Positions 1-9,969 of a stretch of 64,000 nt of DNA are shown here, in pieces. The translations under genes and the position numbers were made by a program. The DNA lies in assembly GCF_030700245.1 (NCBI RefSeq), contig NZ_JAUYZI010000031.1, forward strand, positions 17,144 through 81,143, in the 5' to 3' direction. The stretch comes from Methylobacterium amylolyticum. GTDB taxonomy: Bacteria > Pseudomonadota > Alphaproteobacteria > Rhizobiales > Beijerinckiaceae. The notes under the pieces were generated by a model. It ran no database searches. It worked only from the letters and a program-made list of their open reading frames with translations, and was not told where the DNA came from. Each line of letters begins with the position of its first letter. Positions within the stretch are counted from its first letter, which is position 1.

Positions 1-191
1 CGCAGCGTACCGATCGGAAAGCCGTAGCGTGCCGCGAACGCCGCCTGCGTCAGCCCGAGACTCTTGCGGATCGCGGCCACGTCGAGGTCGGTCGGGACGT
101 GTACGCGGTAGCTCGCCGGATCGGCCTCGCCGCGCGCGATGGCGGCGGCTTCCTGCGCGGATTGGATGAGGCGTGCGCCAAACGTCGTCAT
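1..191 (-). CDS. HigA-like antitoxin, XRE family (3' end cut by the window edge)
   Basis: The visible 63 residues start MTTFGARLIQSAQEA and run into a helix-turn-helix (about residues 43-63, containing IRKSLGLTQAAFAARYG). This is the usual layout of short HigA/XRE antitoxins, which have an N-terminal arm followed by a Cro-like DNA-binding fold. The ATG overlaps the TGA of the upstream toxin gene (ATGA), so the two are probably translationally coupled in toxin-first order, as is typical of higBA. The expected role is to bind and neutralise the toxin and to repress the operon through the palindrome upstream of the toxin. The C-terminus lies outside the window, so its length cannot be judged. 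Confidence 0.8.
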   Translation of the reverse strand, partial: MTTFGARLIQSAQEAAAIARGEADPASYRVHVPTDLDVAAIRKSLGLTQAAFAARYGFPIGTL

Positions 192-571
192 GATCGCTCC
201 TGTCCTCCGCCCGGCGAAGGGGTCCTGGCGGTCGCCCCGGCGCGATAGGCGTCGGCGAGGCTGCCGAGGATCGTCCGCAGGACGTTGCGCTCGGCTTGAC
301 TGAGGTCGGCCCTCTGTCCCTTCGAGACGAGGGCGAGCAGGAACACGGGTATGTCCCGCGCCGCGAAATAGGTGACGACCCGGTAGCCGCCCGACTTGCC
401 CCTGCCTTTTCCACCGAACCGGATCTTGCGGGCTCCGCCGGTGCCCACGATCAGGTCTCCAGCTTCGGGATCTGCGGCGATGTTCGCCACGATGGCAGCC
501 CGCTCATCCTCCGTCAGGCCGGCTGCCTTGGCATCGACGAGGAAGGTCGGCGTTTCGACGACGGTCTGCAC
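188..571 (-). CDS. RelE/HigB-family toxin
   Basis: A 127-residue protein of the RelE/HigB fold. Visible family features are GTGGARKIRFGG, GKSGGYRVVTYF and a hydrophobic strand (VFLLALVSKGQ) followed by DLSQAERNVL, the pattern of type II toxins that cleave mRNA at the ribosome. The start is a GTG; an ATG eight bases upstream is out of frame. It comes first in a two-gene operon and overlaps the antitoxin start. A perfect inverted repeat ten bases upstream probably acts as operator. The Pro/Gly-rich C-terminal tail (about 15 residues) is longer than in typical members. Activity is inferred from family only. Confidence 0.82.
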   Translation of the reverse strand: MQTVVETPTFLVDAKAAGLTEDERAAIVANIAADPEAGDLIVGTGGARKIRFGGKGRGKSGGYRVVTYFAARDIPVFLLALVSKGQRADLSQAERNVLRTILGSLADAYRAGATARTPSPGGGQERS

Positions 572-580
572 GGCCGCATT

Positions 581-597
581 GTACGGGCTACCCGTAC
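581..597 (-). promoter_or_regulatory. Palindromic operator upstream of the toxin-antitoxin operon
   Basis: GTACGGG, a 3-base spacer (CTA), then CCCGTAC: a perfect 7-base inverted repeat centred about 18 bases before the toxin start codon. Type II antitoxins of the HigA class commonly bind such a palindrome to autorepress. Binding here is inferred from position and symmetry. Confidence 0.55.
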
Positions 598-631
598 TTT
601 CGGCAAGGGAGCGCTCGGTCCGCTTCGGCGA

Positions 632-2529
<1,898 letters not shown>

Positions 2530-2533
<4 letters not shown>

Positions 2534-4233
2534 GAACGCGCCGCCTGCCGCGGGATCCCGATCACGAAGCAGGCACCTCCACCCGGGGCCGTCTCCACGG
2601 TGAGCGAGCCGCTATGCGCCTGAACGACGCTGTAGGCAATCGCCAGGCCGAGGCCGGTCCCGGACCCCACGGGCTTGGTGGTGAAGAACGGCTCGAACAC
2701 CTTCTCGCGCAGGGCGTCCGGGATGCCGGGGCCGGTATCGCTGATGCGGATCTCGTCGAGATCCGGGCTCGCGCGCGTCTCCACGGTGATGGTGCCGCCG
2801 TCGGGCATCGCGTCGGCGGCGTTGCCGAGGATGTTCATCACCACCTGGTTCAGCAGGGCCGGGGTGCACTGGATCTCGGCCCGGCCGGAGAAGATCCGCC
2901 GGACGCCGATGCGCTCGCCGAGCTTGTGCTGGATCAGCGCCAGCACCGTCTCGATCGCCTCGGGCACGTTGACGAGGGCGCGCTCGCCCTCGTCGAGGCG
3001 CGAGAACTTGCGCAGGTTCAGGACGAGGTCCTGGATCCGGGTCAGGCCCATCCGCATCGAGCCGATCCGGGCGCGGGCCTTGTCGAGGGCGCGGGCGGCG
3101 GGGTCGGAATCCGGGGGCGGCATCTCGCCGAGCAGGCGCTCCACCGTGCTCTGGTGGGCGAGGATGAACGCCAGCGGGTTGTTGATCTCGTGGGCGATGC
3201 CAGCGACCAGCTCGCCGAGCGAGGCCATCTTGGCGGCCTGGACGAGCTTGGCCTGCGCCTCGGTGAGCTGCCGGTTGGCGTCGGCGAGGTCGCGGTTGGC
3301 CCGCTCCAGGGCGTCGGCGAGGCGGGCGCGGGCTTCCGCCGCCTCGGCCTCGGCGCGGGCGCGCTCCACCGCCCGCTCGCGCTCGCCGAACTGCCCGGCG
3401 ATGCGGCGGTCGTCCTCCTCCAGCAGGCGGCGGCGCACGAAGCCGCGCACGCGCAGCGCCAGCACCTCCGCGTCCGCCTTCGGCACGACGTCGTCGGCCC
3501 CCGCCGCGAAGGCCTCCACCAGAAAGTCCTTCGACGGATCGCTGCCGCCGATGCCGACGAGGTGGAAGCCCGCGCCGGCCGCGCCCTCGCGGCGGCGGGC
3601 GATGTCGCGGCACAGGGCGAGCCCGTCGTAGGCGTGGCCGAGGAGGTCGACGGTGACGCAGTCGAAGGCGGTCTCCCCGGCCCCGGCGTCGAGGGCGGCG
3701 AGCGCCGCCCCGGGCCCGTCGGCGACGGCGACGTGGTGGCCGTCCTGGCCGAGCAGCCCGGCGAGGAAGGTCCGGTAGGTGGCGCTGCCGTCGATCACGA
3801 GCACGCGCCCGCGCCGGAAGGCGGCGGCGGCCGGGCTCTCGTCCCCCGCCCCGCCGCGGCGCTCGCGCAGCAGCGCGCGGATGCGCAGGACCATCAGGTC
3901 GCGGTCGGCCGATTTCGGCAGGTAGGCGTCGGCGCCGCTCTCCAGCCCCTGGCGCTCGCCGCCGCTGCCGCCGGTGAGCATCAGCACCGGCAGCGCCCGG
4001 GTGCGCAGCGACAGGCGCATCTGCCGGATCAGCTCGTCGCCGTTCATGCCGGGCAGGTGGTAGTCGGCGACCACGAGGTCGGGCTGGGATGTGTTGAGGT
4101 GGTCGAGGGCGGTCTCGGCGCTCGGGCAGCGCTCGACGGAGAAGCCGTTGGCTTCGAGGAACAGCCGCAGCTCCAGCGCCTGCGTCTCCGAATCCTCGAC
4201 GAGCAGGATCCGGGCGGGGCCCTCGCCGGTCAC
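2530..4233 (-). CDS. CheS3-like hybrid kinase, REC-REC-coiled coil-HisKA-HATPase
   Basis: A 567-residue protein with two N-terminal receivers (about 7-125 with D57 in VVADYHLPG; about 143-270, less typical, with D196 in CVTVDLLG). A charged coiled coil follows (about 275-335), then a kinase core with H348 (GIAHEINNPLAF), N-box NILGNAADAM and glycine-rich boxes (DTGPGIPD, GSGTGLGLAI). This order matches CheS3 of Rhodospirillum centenum, a kinase whose receivers take phosphate from CheA3. The GTG start overlaps the cheB stop (GTGA). No transmembrane segment is seen. The probable role is a second kinase layer fed by the CheA of this operon; that assignment rests on domain order and context. Confidence 0.85.
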
Positions 4234-5381
4234 GGGCGCGCTCCGGGTTCGGCGAGCCGCAGGAGGTGGCCGGCCACCCGGTCCAGCGGCAGCACGGCCC
4301 GGGCCGCCCCGAGGCGCACGGCGGCGGCCGGCATGCCGTAGACCACCGCGGTGCTCTCGTGCTCGGCCACGGTCTGCGCGCCGGCCTGGCGCATCTCGGC
4401 GAGCCCCGCGGCGCCGTCCTCGCCCATGCCGGTGAGCAGCACGCCGATCCCGGCGGCGCCGCACTGGCGGGCCAGCGACCGGAACAGGATCGTGGCGGCC
4501 GGGCGCTGGCCGGAGACCGGGGGGGTGTCGACGACCCGCAGCACGCGGGCGGAGCCGAGTTCCAGGTGGCGGTCCCCCGGGGCGACGTAGACGCGGCCGG
4601 CCTCCGCCCGCTCGCCGTCGCGGGCCAGCGCCACGGGCAGCGCCACCACGCTGTCGAGCCAGCCGGCGAACCCTTCCATGAAGGCGGCGCCCATGTGCTG
4701 CACCACCAGGATCGGCAGGGGGAAGTCGGCCGGCAGGGCGCCGATCACCCGGGCGAGGGCGGGGGGACCGCCGGTCGAGGCGGCGAGGCCGAGCACGCTC
4801 GGCGCGTGGTCCGGGGCGGGGCCCGGCGCCCGGCTCGGCGCGGCCGCGGGGGCCGAGAGGGAAGTGGCCGAGAAGGAAGTGGTCGCGGGGGCCGGGGCCG
4901 AGAGAGTCGGAGCGGAGAGGGGCGAGGTCGAGCCGCGCCCCGCCCATTCCGTGCCGATCGGCCGGCGGCGGATGACCGGGACCTGGGCCATGATCCGCAA
5001 CTGCGTGCAGATCTCGCCGGACACGGCGTCGTAGCCCGCATGCGTCGTCGCCACCGGCTTCTCGACCACCGAGAGGGCGCCGGCGCGCAGGGCATTCATG
5101 GAGATGCGCAGCGAGGCGTCCTCCACCGCGTCGGCGATCACCACGATCGGGGTCGGGTGCTCGGCCATGATCCGGCGGGTGGTCTCCAGCCCGTCGATGC
5201 CGGGCAGGCGGATGTCCATCGAGATCACGTCGGGCCGCGCCGCCGCGAGGCCCTCCAGCGCCTCCTCCCCGGAGCCCACCGCGGCCACCAGCTCCAGCCG
5301 GGCATCGCGCGAGACGATGTGGCGCAGGAGCTCCCGCACCACGAGGCTGTCCTCGACGATCATCACCCGGACGGCGGTCAC
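4230..5381 (-). CDS. cheB: Chemoreceptor-glutamate methylesterase CheB
   Basis: A 383-residue protein. The receiver domain (about 4-125) has acceptor D56 (VISMDIRLPG). The C-terminal esterase domain (about 195-378) has the triad S202 (AASTGGPPAL), H229 (VVQHMGAAF) and D322 (TGMGEDGA). The linker (about 140-195) is rich in Ser/Ala/Pro and internally repetitive. The enzyme would remove methyl groups from the chemoreceptor encoded two genes upstream, opposing CheR. The GTG start overlaps the cheA stop (GTGA). It corresponds to WspF by position and domains. Confidence 0.93.
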   Translation of the reverse strand: MTAVRVMIVEDSLVVRELLRHIVSRDARLELVAAVGSGEEALEGLAAARPDVISMDIRLPGIDGLETTRRIMAEHPTPIVVIADAVEDASLRISMNALRAGALSVVEKPVATTHAGYDAVSGEICTQLRIMAQVPVIRRRPIGTEWAGRGSTSPLSAPTLSAPAPATTSFSATSLSAPAAAPSRAPGPAPDHAPSVLGLAASTGGPPALARVIGALPADFPLPILVVQHMGAAFMEGFAGWLDSVVALPVALARDGERAEAGRVYVAPGDRHLELGSARVLRVVDTPPVSGQRPAATILFRSLARQCGAAGIGVLLTGMGEDGAAGLAEMRQAGAQTVAEHESTAVVYGMPAAAVRLGAARAVLPLDRVAGHLLRLAEPGARP

Positions 5382-7669
5382 AGGAGCTGCCCGATCGTGT
5401 CGAGGAGCTGGCGCTGGTCGAAGGTCTGCTTGGTCAGGTAGGCGTCGGCGCCGAGGTCGAGGCCCCGGGCGACGTCCTCGGCATCGCCCCGGGAGGTCAT
5501 CAGCACCGTCGGCAGCCGGGCGAAGCGGGGATCGGCGCGCAGCGCCCCCACGAGGCCGAAGCCGTCGAGGCGGGGCATCTCCACGTCGGCGAGCACGAGG
5601 TCCACCGGCTCGACCTCGGCGCGCAGCCGGTCGAGGGCGTCCTGCCCGTCGACGCAGACGACGACGCGGTAGCCGGCGGCTTCCAAGATGCCCTTCTCCA
5701 GGGTGCGGGTGGTGATGGAATCGTCGACCACGAGGATCGTCGCGCGGGGGGACGCGCCGGACGAGGCACCCGGTGAGGCACCCCCGGCCGCGCGAGAGGC
5801 GGAACGTGGCGCCTCGGCGATCGTTCCGGCCGCTGGGGCCGCGCGCCCGGCCCGGACGGCGAGCCCGTCGGGGTCGAGGACGAGCACCGCCGCGTCGCCC
5901 GGCAGCACCGCCGTGCCGGCGATCAGCTCGGGATCGGCGCCGAAGCCCGGGGCCGGCAGGACGAGGAGGGCGCGCACCTCGCGCAGGCGGTCGACGGCCA
6001 GCGCCGCCCGCGCGCGCCCGCGCAGCACCAGGGCGGTCACCGTCGCCGGATCCGGGTCGGGCGTGCCGCCGAGCAGCGCCGCGAGGTCGGCGACCGGCAG
6101 CGTCTCCTCCGACCCCGCGGCCCCGAGCCGCAGGATCGGCCGGCCCATCGCCCGGGGCAGGTCCGCCCGGGGCAGGCGCAGCAGGCGCTCCACCGCGTCG
6201 CTGGGCAGGGCGTAGGTCTGCCCGCCGGCCTCGACGAGGAGCAGGCTGCGCCGCGACGCTGCCAGCGGCAGGCTGAAGACCAGCGACGTGCCGGCGGGTT
6301 CGCGCCGCTCCAGGCGGACGCCGCCCTGGAGCCGCGCCGCGGCCTCGGCCGCCACCGCGAGGCCGTAGCCGCGGCCGGCGAGGGTGTCGACGGCGCCCGC
6401 CGTGGAGAAGCCGGGCTCGAACACGAGCCGCAGCAGGCTCTCCGGGTCGGCCGGTGCGTCGGGGGCAAGGAGACCCGCGGCCCGCGCCGCCGCCGCGATC
6501 CGGGCGAGGTCCGGGCCCGGCCCGTCGTCGTGGACCGCGACCCGCAGCCGCGAGCCGCGCACCGCCACCTCCAGCTCCACCGCCAGGGTCTCCGGCTTGC
6601 CGGCGGCGCGGCGGACCTCCGGCGGCTGCCACGCGTGGCTCAGGGCGTTGCGCAGGGCGTGGAGCAGCGGGTCCTTCAGCGCCTGGAGGGTGCCGCGCTC
6701 CACCGGCAGGTCGAGGCCGGAGACGCGCACGTCGACGTCACGGCCGCCCTCGCGGGCGGTCTCGCGCAGGGACCGGGCGAGCGGCCCGAGCACGGTCTCG
6801 GCGGGCACCAGGGCGAGGCGCTCGGCCTCCGCCTGCACCCGGGCGGCGGCCCCCTCCAGGGCGAGGCCGCCGGCCGCGTGGCGGCGGGTGAGGTCGGCGG
6901 CCTCCCGCGCGAGCCCGCCGAGGCCCAGCGCGAGGTCGCGCAGGCCGGGCGCCGCCCCGGAGGCGGCGAGCGCCTCGGCGCGGCCGCGCAGGTCGCGGGC
7001 GAGGCGCGCGAGGCGGCCGAAGCCCTCCGCGGCGGGGATCCGGGTCCCGAGGGCGCTCGCGAGGTCGGCGCTCGCCCGGGCCAGCGCCTCCACCGCCTCG
7101 GCCGGCACCCGCAGGATCGCGCCGCCGCCGTCCGGCTGAGCCTCCGCCGCGTTCTGCCCGGACGGGACGGACGGCGGCGTGGGCAGGGGGGTGGGCGGGG
7201 GGGTGGGCGGCGTCTCGGCGGCCGGCTCAGGGGGCGGCTCGGGCGTCGGTCCGGGCGCGGACACGGGCGCGGACACGGTAACTTCTTCCGCCGGCTCCCC
7301 CGGCAGGCCAAGGCGGCGGCCGAGCGCGGCCAGCGCGTCGCCGGGCATGTCCGGGGCGGCCCCGTCCGTGAGGCCGGCCGCGTGCGCCTCGATCCGGTCG
7401 AGGGCGAGGTTCACAGCGTTGGCCGCCTCGCGGTCGAGGGCGGTCGCGCCGGTGCGGACGCGCTCGAACAGGGTCTCCAGGCGGTGGGCCACCGCCTCGA
7501 TCGCCGGCAGGTCGACCGCCCGGGCCGCGCCCTTCAGGCTGTGGGCGCGGCGGAAGACGTCGTTCCAGTCCGGGGCCTCGGCGCCGAGCGCGGCCCGGAT
7601 CGCCGCGACGTGCTCGCGGTGCTCGACATCGAAGGCCGCGAGCAGCAACTGGCGGATGTCGGCGGCCAC
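5378..7669 (-). CDS. cheA: Chemotaxis-type histidine kinase CheA with C-terminal receiver
   Basis: A 763-residue hybrid CheA. It has an N-terminal HPt domain with H43 (RRAHSLKGAAR) and a Pro-rich linker (about 130-175). The ATPase follows (about 325-470: LLHALRNALSHAW, HDDGPGPD, GRGYGLAVA), then a CheW-like coupling domain (about 473-605) and a receiver (about 643-763, acceptor D695 in LVLADVEMPRLDG). A separate P2 domain and a canonical P3 dimerisation domain are not obvious. A fused receiver is typical of WspE and of R. centenum CheA3, not of flagellar CheA. The start is a GTG just after the receptor stop. It should autophosphorylate on H43 and pass phosphate to its own receiver, to CheB and to the receivers of the downstream kinases. 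Confidence 0.92.
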   Translation of the reverse strand: MAADIRQLLLAAFDVEHREHVAAIRAALGAEAPDWNDVFRRAHSLKGAARAVDLPAIEAVAHRLETLFERVRTGATALDREAANAVNLALDRIEAHAAGLTDGAAPDMPGDALAALGRRLGLPGEPAEEVTVSAPVSAPGPTPEPPPEPAAETPPTPPPTPLPTPPSVPSGQNAAEAQPDGGGAILRVPAEAVEALARASADLASALGTRIPAAEGFGRLARLARDLRGRAEALAASGAAPGLRDLALGLGGLAREAADLTRRHAAGGLALEGAAARVQAEAERLALVPAETVLGPLARSLRETAREGGRDVDVRVSGLDLPVERGTLQALKDPLLHALRNALSHAWQPPEVRRAAGKPETLAVELEVAVRGSRLRVAVHDDGPGPDLARIAAAARAAGLLAPDAPADPESLLRLVFEPGFSTAGAVDTLAGRGYGLAVAAEAAARLQGGVRLERREPAGTSLVFSLPLAASRRSLLLVEAGGQTYALPSDAVERLLRLPRADLPRAMGRPILRLGAAGSEETLPVADLAALLGGTPDPDPATVTALVLRGRARAALAVDRLREVRALLVLPAPGFGADPELIAGTAVLPGDAAVLVLDPDGLAVRAGRAAPAAGTIAEAPRSASRAAGGASPGASSGASPRATILVVDDSITTRTLEKGILEAAGYRVVVCVDGQDALDRLRAEVEPVDLVLADVEMPRLDGFGLVGALRADPRFARLPTVLMTSRGDAEDVARGLDLGADAYLTKQTFDQRQLLDTIGQLL

Positions 7670-7670
7670 C

Positions 7671-9344
7671 TCAGTGCCGGTAGCGCTCGGCGAGCGCCAT
7701 CAGCGCCTGCGCCAGCTCGGTGAGGTTGGCCGAGGCCGCCTCGACCTCGCGGGTGCCCGCCGCGGTCTGCTGGCTCGCCTGCCGGATGTTCTGGAGGGCG
7801 CCCATCACCTGCTCGATGCCGAGCTGCTGCTGGTTGGTCGAGGCGACGATCTGCTGGAAGGTCTGGACGTTCTCCTCGACCCGGCCGGTGATCTCCTCGA
7901 TCGTGCGCTGGGTCGTGTCGGAGCGCGTCTTGCCGGTGGCGGCGCGCTTCACCGCCTCCTCGGTCAGCATCACCGAGGTGTTGATGCCTCGCTGGATCTC
8001 GCCGAGCAGGCCGCGCACCTGCCCCGTGGCCACCTTGGCCTGATCGGCGAGCAGCTTCATCTCCGAGGCGACGACGGCGAAGCTGCGCCCGCTCTCGCCG
8101 GCGGCGGCGGCCTCGATGGCGGCGTTGAGCGCCAGCAGGTGCGTGCGCTCCGAGATGTCGTTGACCGTCTCGATGATGTCGCCGATCGTCTGGGTCTTCT
8201 CCGACAGGCTGACGATGTTGCCGGCCACCGCCTCCGCCTGCTCGCGGATCGCGTCCATCGCCTGGGCGGTGTCGGCCACCGCGCGCAGGCCCTGGCGCGA
8301 GGTCTTGGCGGTGGCCTGGGCGGTGGCGATCACCTCGCTCGCCCGCTTGGTGATCTGCGCGCCCGAATGGGTGATCTGATCGACCGTCGCCGCGGTCTCC
8401 TGCACGGCGGCGAACTGCTCCTCCACCGAGGCCGCCTGCTCCTGGGCGGAGGCGCGGATCTCGGCGGCAGCGGCGTTGAGGTCGGCGGTGGCCGAGCGGT
8501 TGGTGCGGGCGAGGTCGGCCAGTCCCTCGACCATGGCGTTGAGGGTGCGCCCGAGACGGCCGATCTCGTCGCGGCCCCGCGCGTCGAGCCGGCTCGTGAG
8601 GTCGCCCTCGCCGACCCGCTCCACGAAGCCCATCACCGTCTCCAGCGGGCGCACCACCGCGCGGCTGATCAGGACCGTGACCAGGATCGCGAGCAGCACG
8701 GACGCCGCCAGCGTCAGGTAGATCGACAGGCGGGCGCGCTCGTAGACCGCCTGCGCCGTGCGCTGCCCCAGGGCCATCGCCCCGTCGAGCACGGTGCGGG
8801 CGCCGGTGATGCCGCCGAGGAACGTGGTCTGGTAGCGGGAGAGGTCGGCGTTGCGGGCCTCGACGGCGGCGGTGTCCCGCGCCGCGATCGCCCCGAACTG
8901 CGCCTCGCTGAGGCCGCGGACCTCGCGGAAGCCGCGCTGGACGTCGGCGATCGTGCCCGCGAGCCGGTCCCAGGCGGCGGCCCGCTCCGGCGAGGCCGCC
9001 TCGCCCCGGTACGTGCTGGCCTCCTGGCCGACCGCCGCCAGCGCGGCGTCGATCCTGTCCGCGGTCCGCCGCCACGCGGCCCGGGACTCCTCGATCTTGC
9101 CGGGGCCTTCGGGCGCCTGGCTCAGCATGGCGATGACCGCGTTGCGGCGCTGGAGGCCGAGGTCGCGGGCGTCGTTCCCGAGGTCGTCGAGCTGGCGCAG
9201 GATCAGCATGTCGCGCCGGACGATCGCGTCGGTGGTGTCGCGCACCGCCCCGATCTGCTCGATGGCGTAGAGGCCCAGCGCCACGATCACCGCGGTCACG
9301 GCGAAGAAGCCGAGGAGGATGCGTCGTCCGATCGAGAGGGTCAG
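7671..9344 (-). CDS. Methyl-accepting chemoreceptor, proposed CTG start
   Basis: About 557 residues. TM1 lies at about 8-28, followed by a helical periplasmic domain of about 175 residues with the look of a four-helix-bundle sensor. TM2 is at about 206-230 (LSIYLTLAASVLLAILV), then HAMP (RPLETVMGF...LGRTLNAMVEG) and the signalling hairpin (VNDISERTHLLALNAAIEAA). The nearest standard start, GTG at 9299, would cut TM1 and remove the cytoplasmic RRILLGFF lead. The reading frame stays open upstream, and a CTG at 9344 lies 7 bases after GGAG, giving a start reading LTLSIGRRILLGFFAV. No C-terminal CheR-docking pentapeptide is present (the end is ALAERYRH). It is the only receptor here and the likely sensor of the operon, the WspA counterpart. 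Confidence 0.88.
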   Translation of the reverse strand: MTLSIGRRILLGFFAVTAVIVALGLYAIEQIGAVRDTTDAIVRRDMLILRQLDDLGNDARDLGLQRRNAVIAMLSQAPEGPGKIEESRAAWRRTADRIDAALAAVGQEASTYRGEAASPERAAAWDRLAGTIADVQRGFREVRGLSEAQFGAIAARDTAAVEARNADLSRYQTTFLGGITGARTVLDGAMALGQRTAQAVYERARLSIYLTLAASVLLAILVTVLISRAVVRPLETVMGFVERVGEGDLTSRLDARGRDEIGRLGRTLNAMVEGLADLARTNRSATADLNAAAAEIRASAQEQAASVEEQFAAVQETAATVDQITHSGAQITKRASEVIATAQATAKTSRQGLRAVADTAQAMDAIREQAEAVAGNIVSLSEKTQTIGDIIETVNDISERTHLLALNAAIEAAAAGESGRSFAVVASEMKLLADQAKVATGQVRGLLGEIQRGINTSVMLTEEAVKRAATGKTRSDTTQRTIEEITGRVEENVQTFQQIVASTNQQQLGIEQVMGALQNIRQASQQTAAGTREVEAASANLTELAQALMALAERYRH

Positions 9345-9380
9345 GGCCGGGCTCCGAGGTAGGGGGTGCTGGCGGGCGGG

Positions 9381-9914
9381 TCAGGGGTTCACCCGCCGCA
9401 GCAGGCGCGGCAGGTCGATCGCGACGAAATCCGGGCTGCCGTCGGACGCGGGGGCATAGCGCGGCGCGGCCGGGTTTCCCAGCGCGCCCGTCTCCGCGCC
9501 GTCCGCGGAGCGCTCCGCCTCGGCGGCCCGGGCGATGCCAAGCACGCGGTCGACGGCCAGCGCCAGCGGGGGCGCGCCCCGCATCACCACGAGGTGGCCG
9601 GGCTCGCCGTCGGCGGGGGCAGCCCCCGGCCGGCCGAGCGCCCGGGCGAGGTCGACCACGCCGACGACCCGGCCGGACAGGGCGATCAGGCCGACGAGCG
9701 CCGGCGCCGCGCCGGGCACCGGCGTGCAGGCGCGCGCGGGCAGCACCTGGGCCACGGCGGCGAGCGGCAGCCCGTAGCGGTCGCTCCCGCAGGCGCAGAC
9801 GAGGAAGGGGGCGCTCTCGGCGGCCCCGGCCCGGACCGTCCCCCGCCCCGCCAGGGCGGCGGCGCGCTCCGCCCGCAGCGCGACGGCGCGGCGCGCGGCG
9901 TCGCGCGCGTTCAC
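9381..9914 (-). CDS. cheW: CheW coupling protein (WspD-like position)
   Basis: A 177-residue protein with a CheW-type SH3-like fold: FLVCACGSDRYGLPLAAVAQ, then LVGLIALSGRVVGVVDLARAL, and the closing strand FVAIDLPRLLR. It would tether the chemoreceptor to CheA. The GTG start was chosen because GGGGGAAG precedes it at good spacing and the frame upstream overlaps the cheR 3' end with no better site. It lies between cheR and the receptor gene. The N-terminal 35 residues are charged and not part of the family fold. A second CheW is encoded at the head of the operon. Confidence 0.85.
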   Translation of the reverse strand: MNARDAARRAVALRAERAAALAGRGTVRAGAAESAPFLVCACGSDRYGLPLAAVAQVLPARACTPVPGAAPALVGLIALSGRVVGVVDLARALGRPGAAPADGEPGHLVVMRGAPPLALAVDRVLGIARAAEAERSADGAETGALGNPAAPRYAPASDGSPDFVAIDLPRLLRRVNP

Positions 9915-9969
9915 GCCGCTTCCCCCCGCCGGGGACGGGTCTTCGGGGACCGGATCTCGCGATGCCGCA

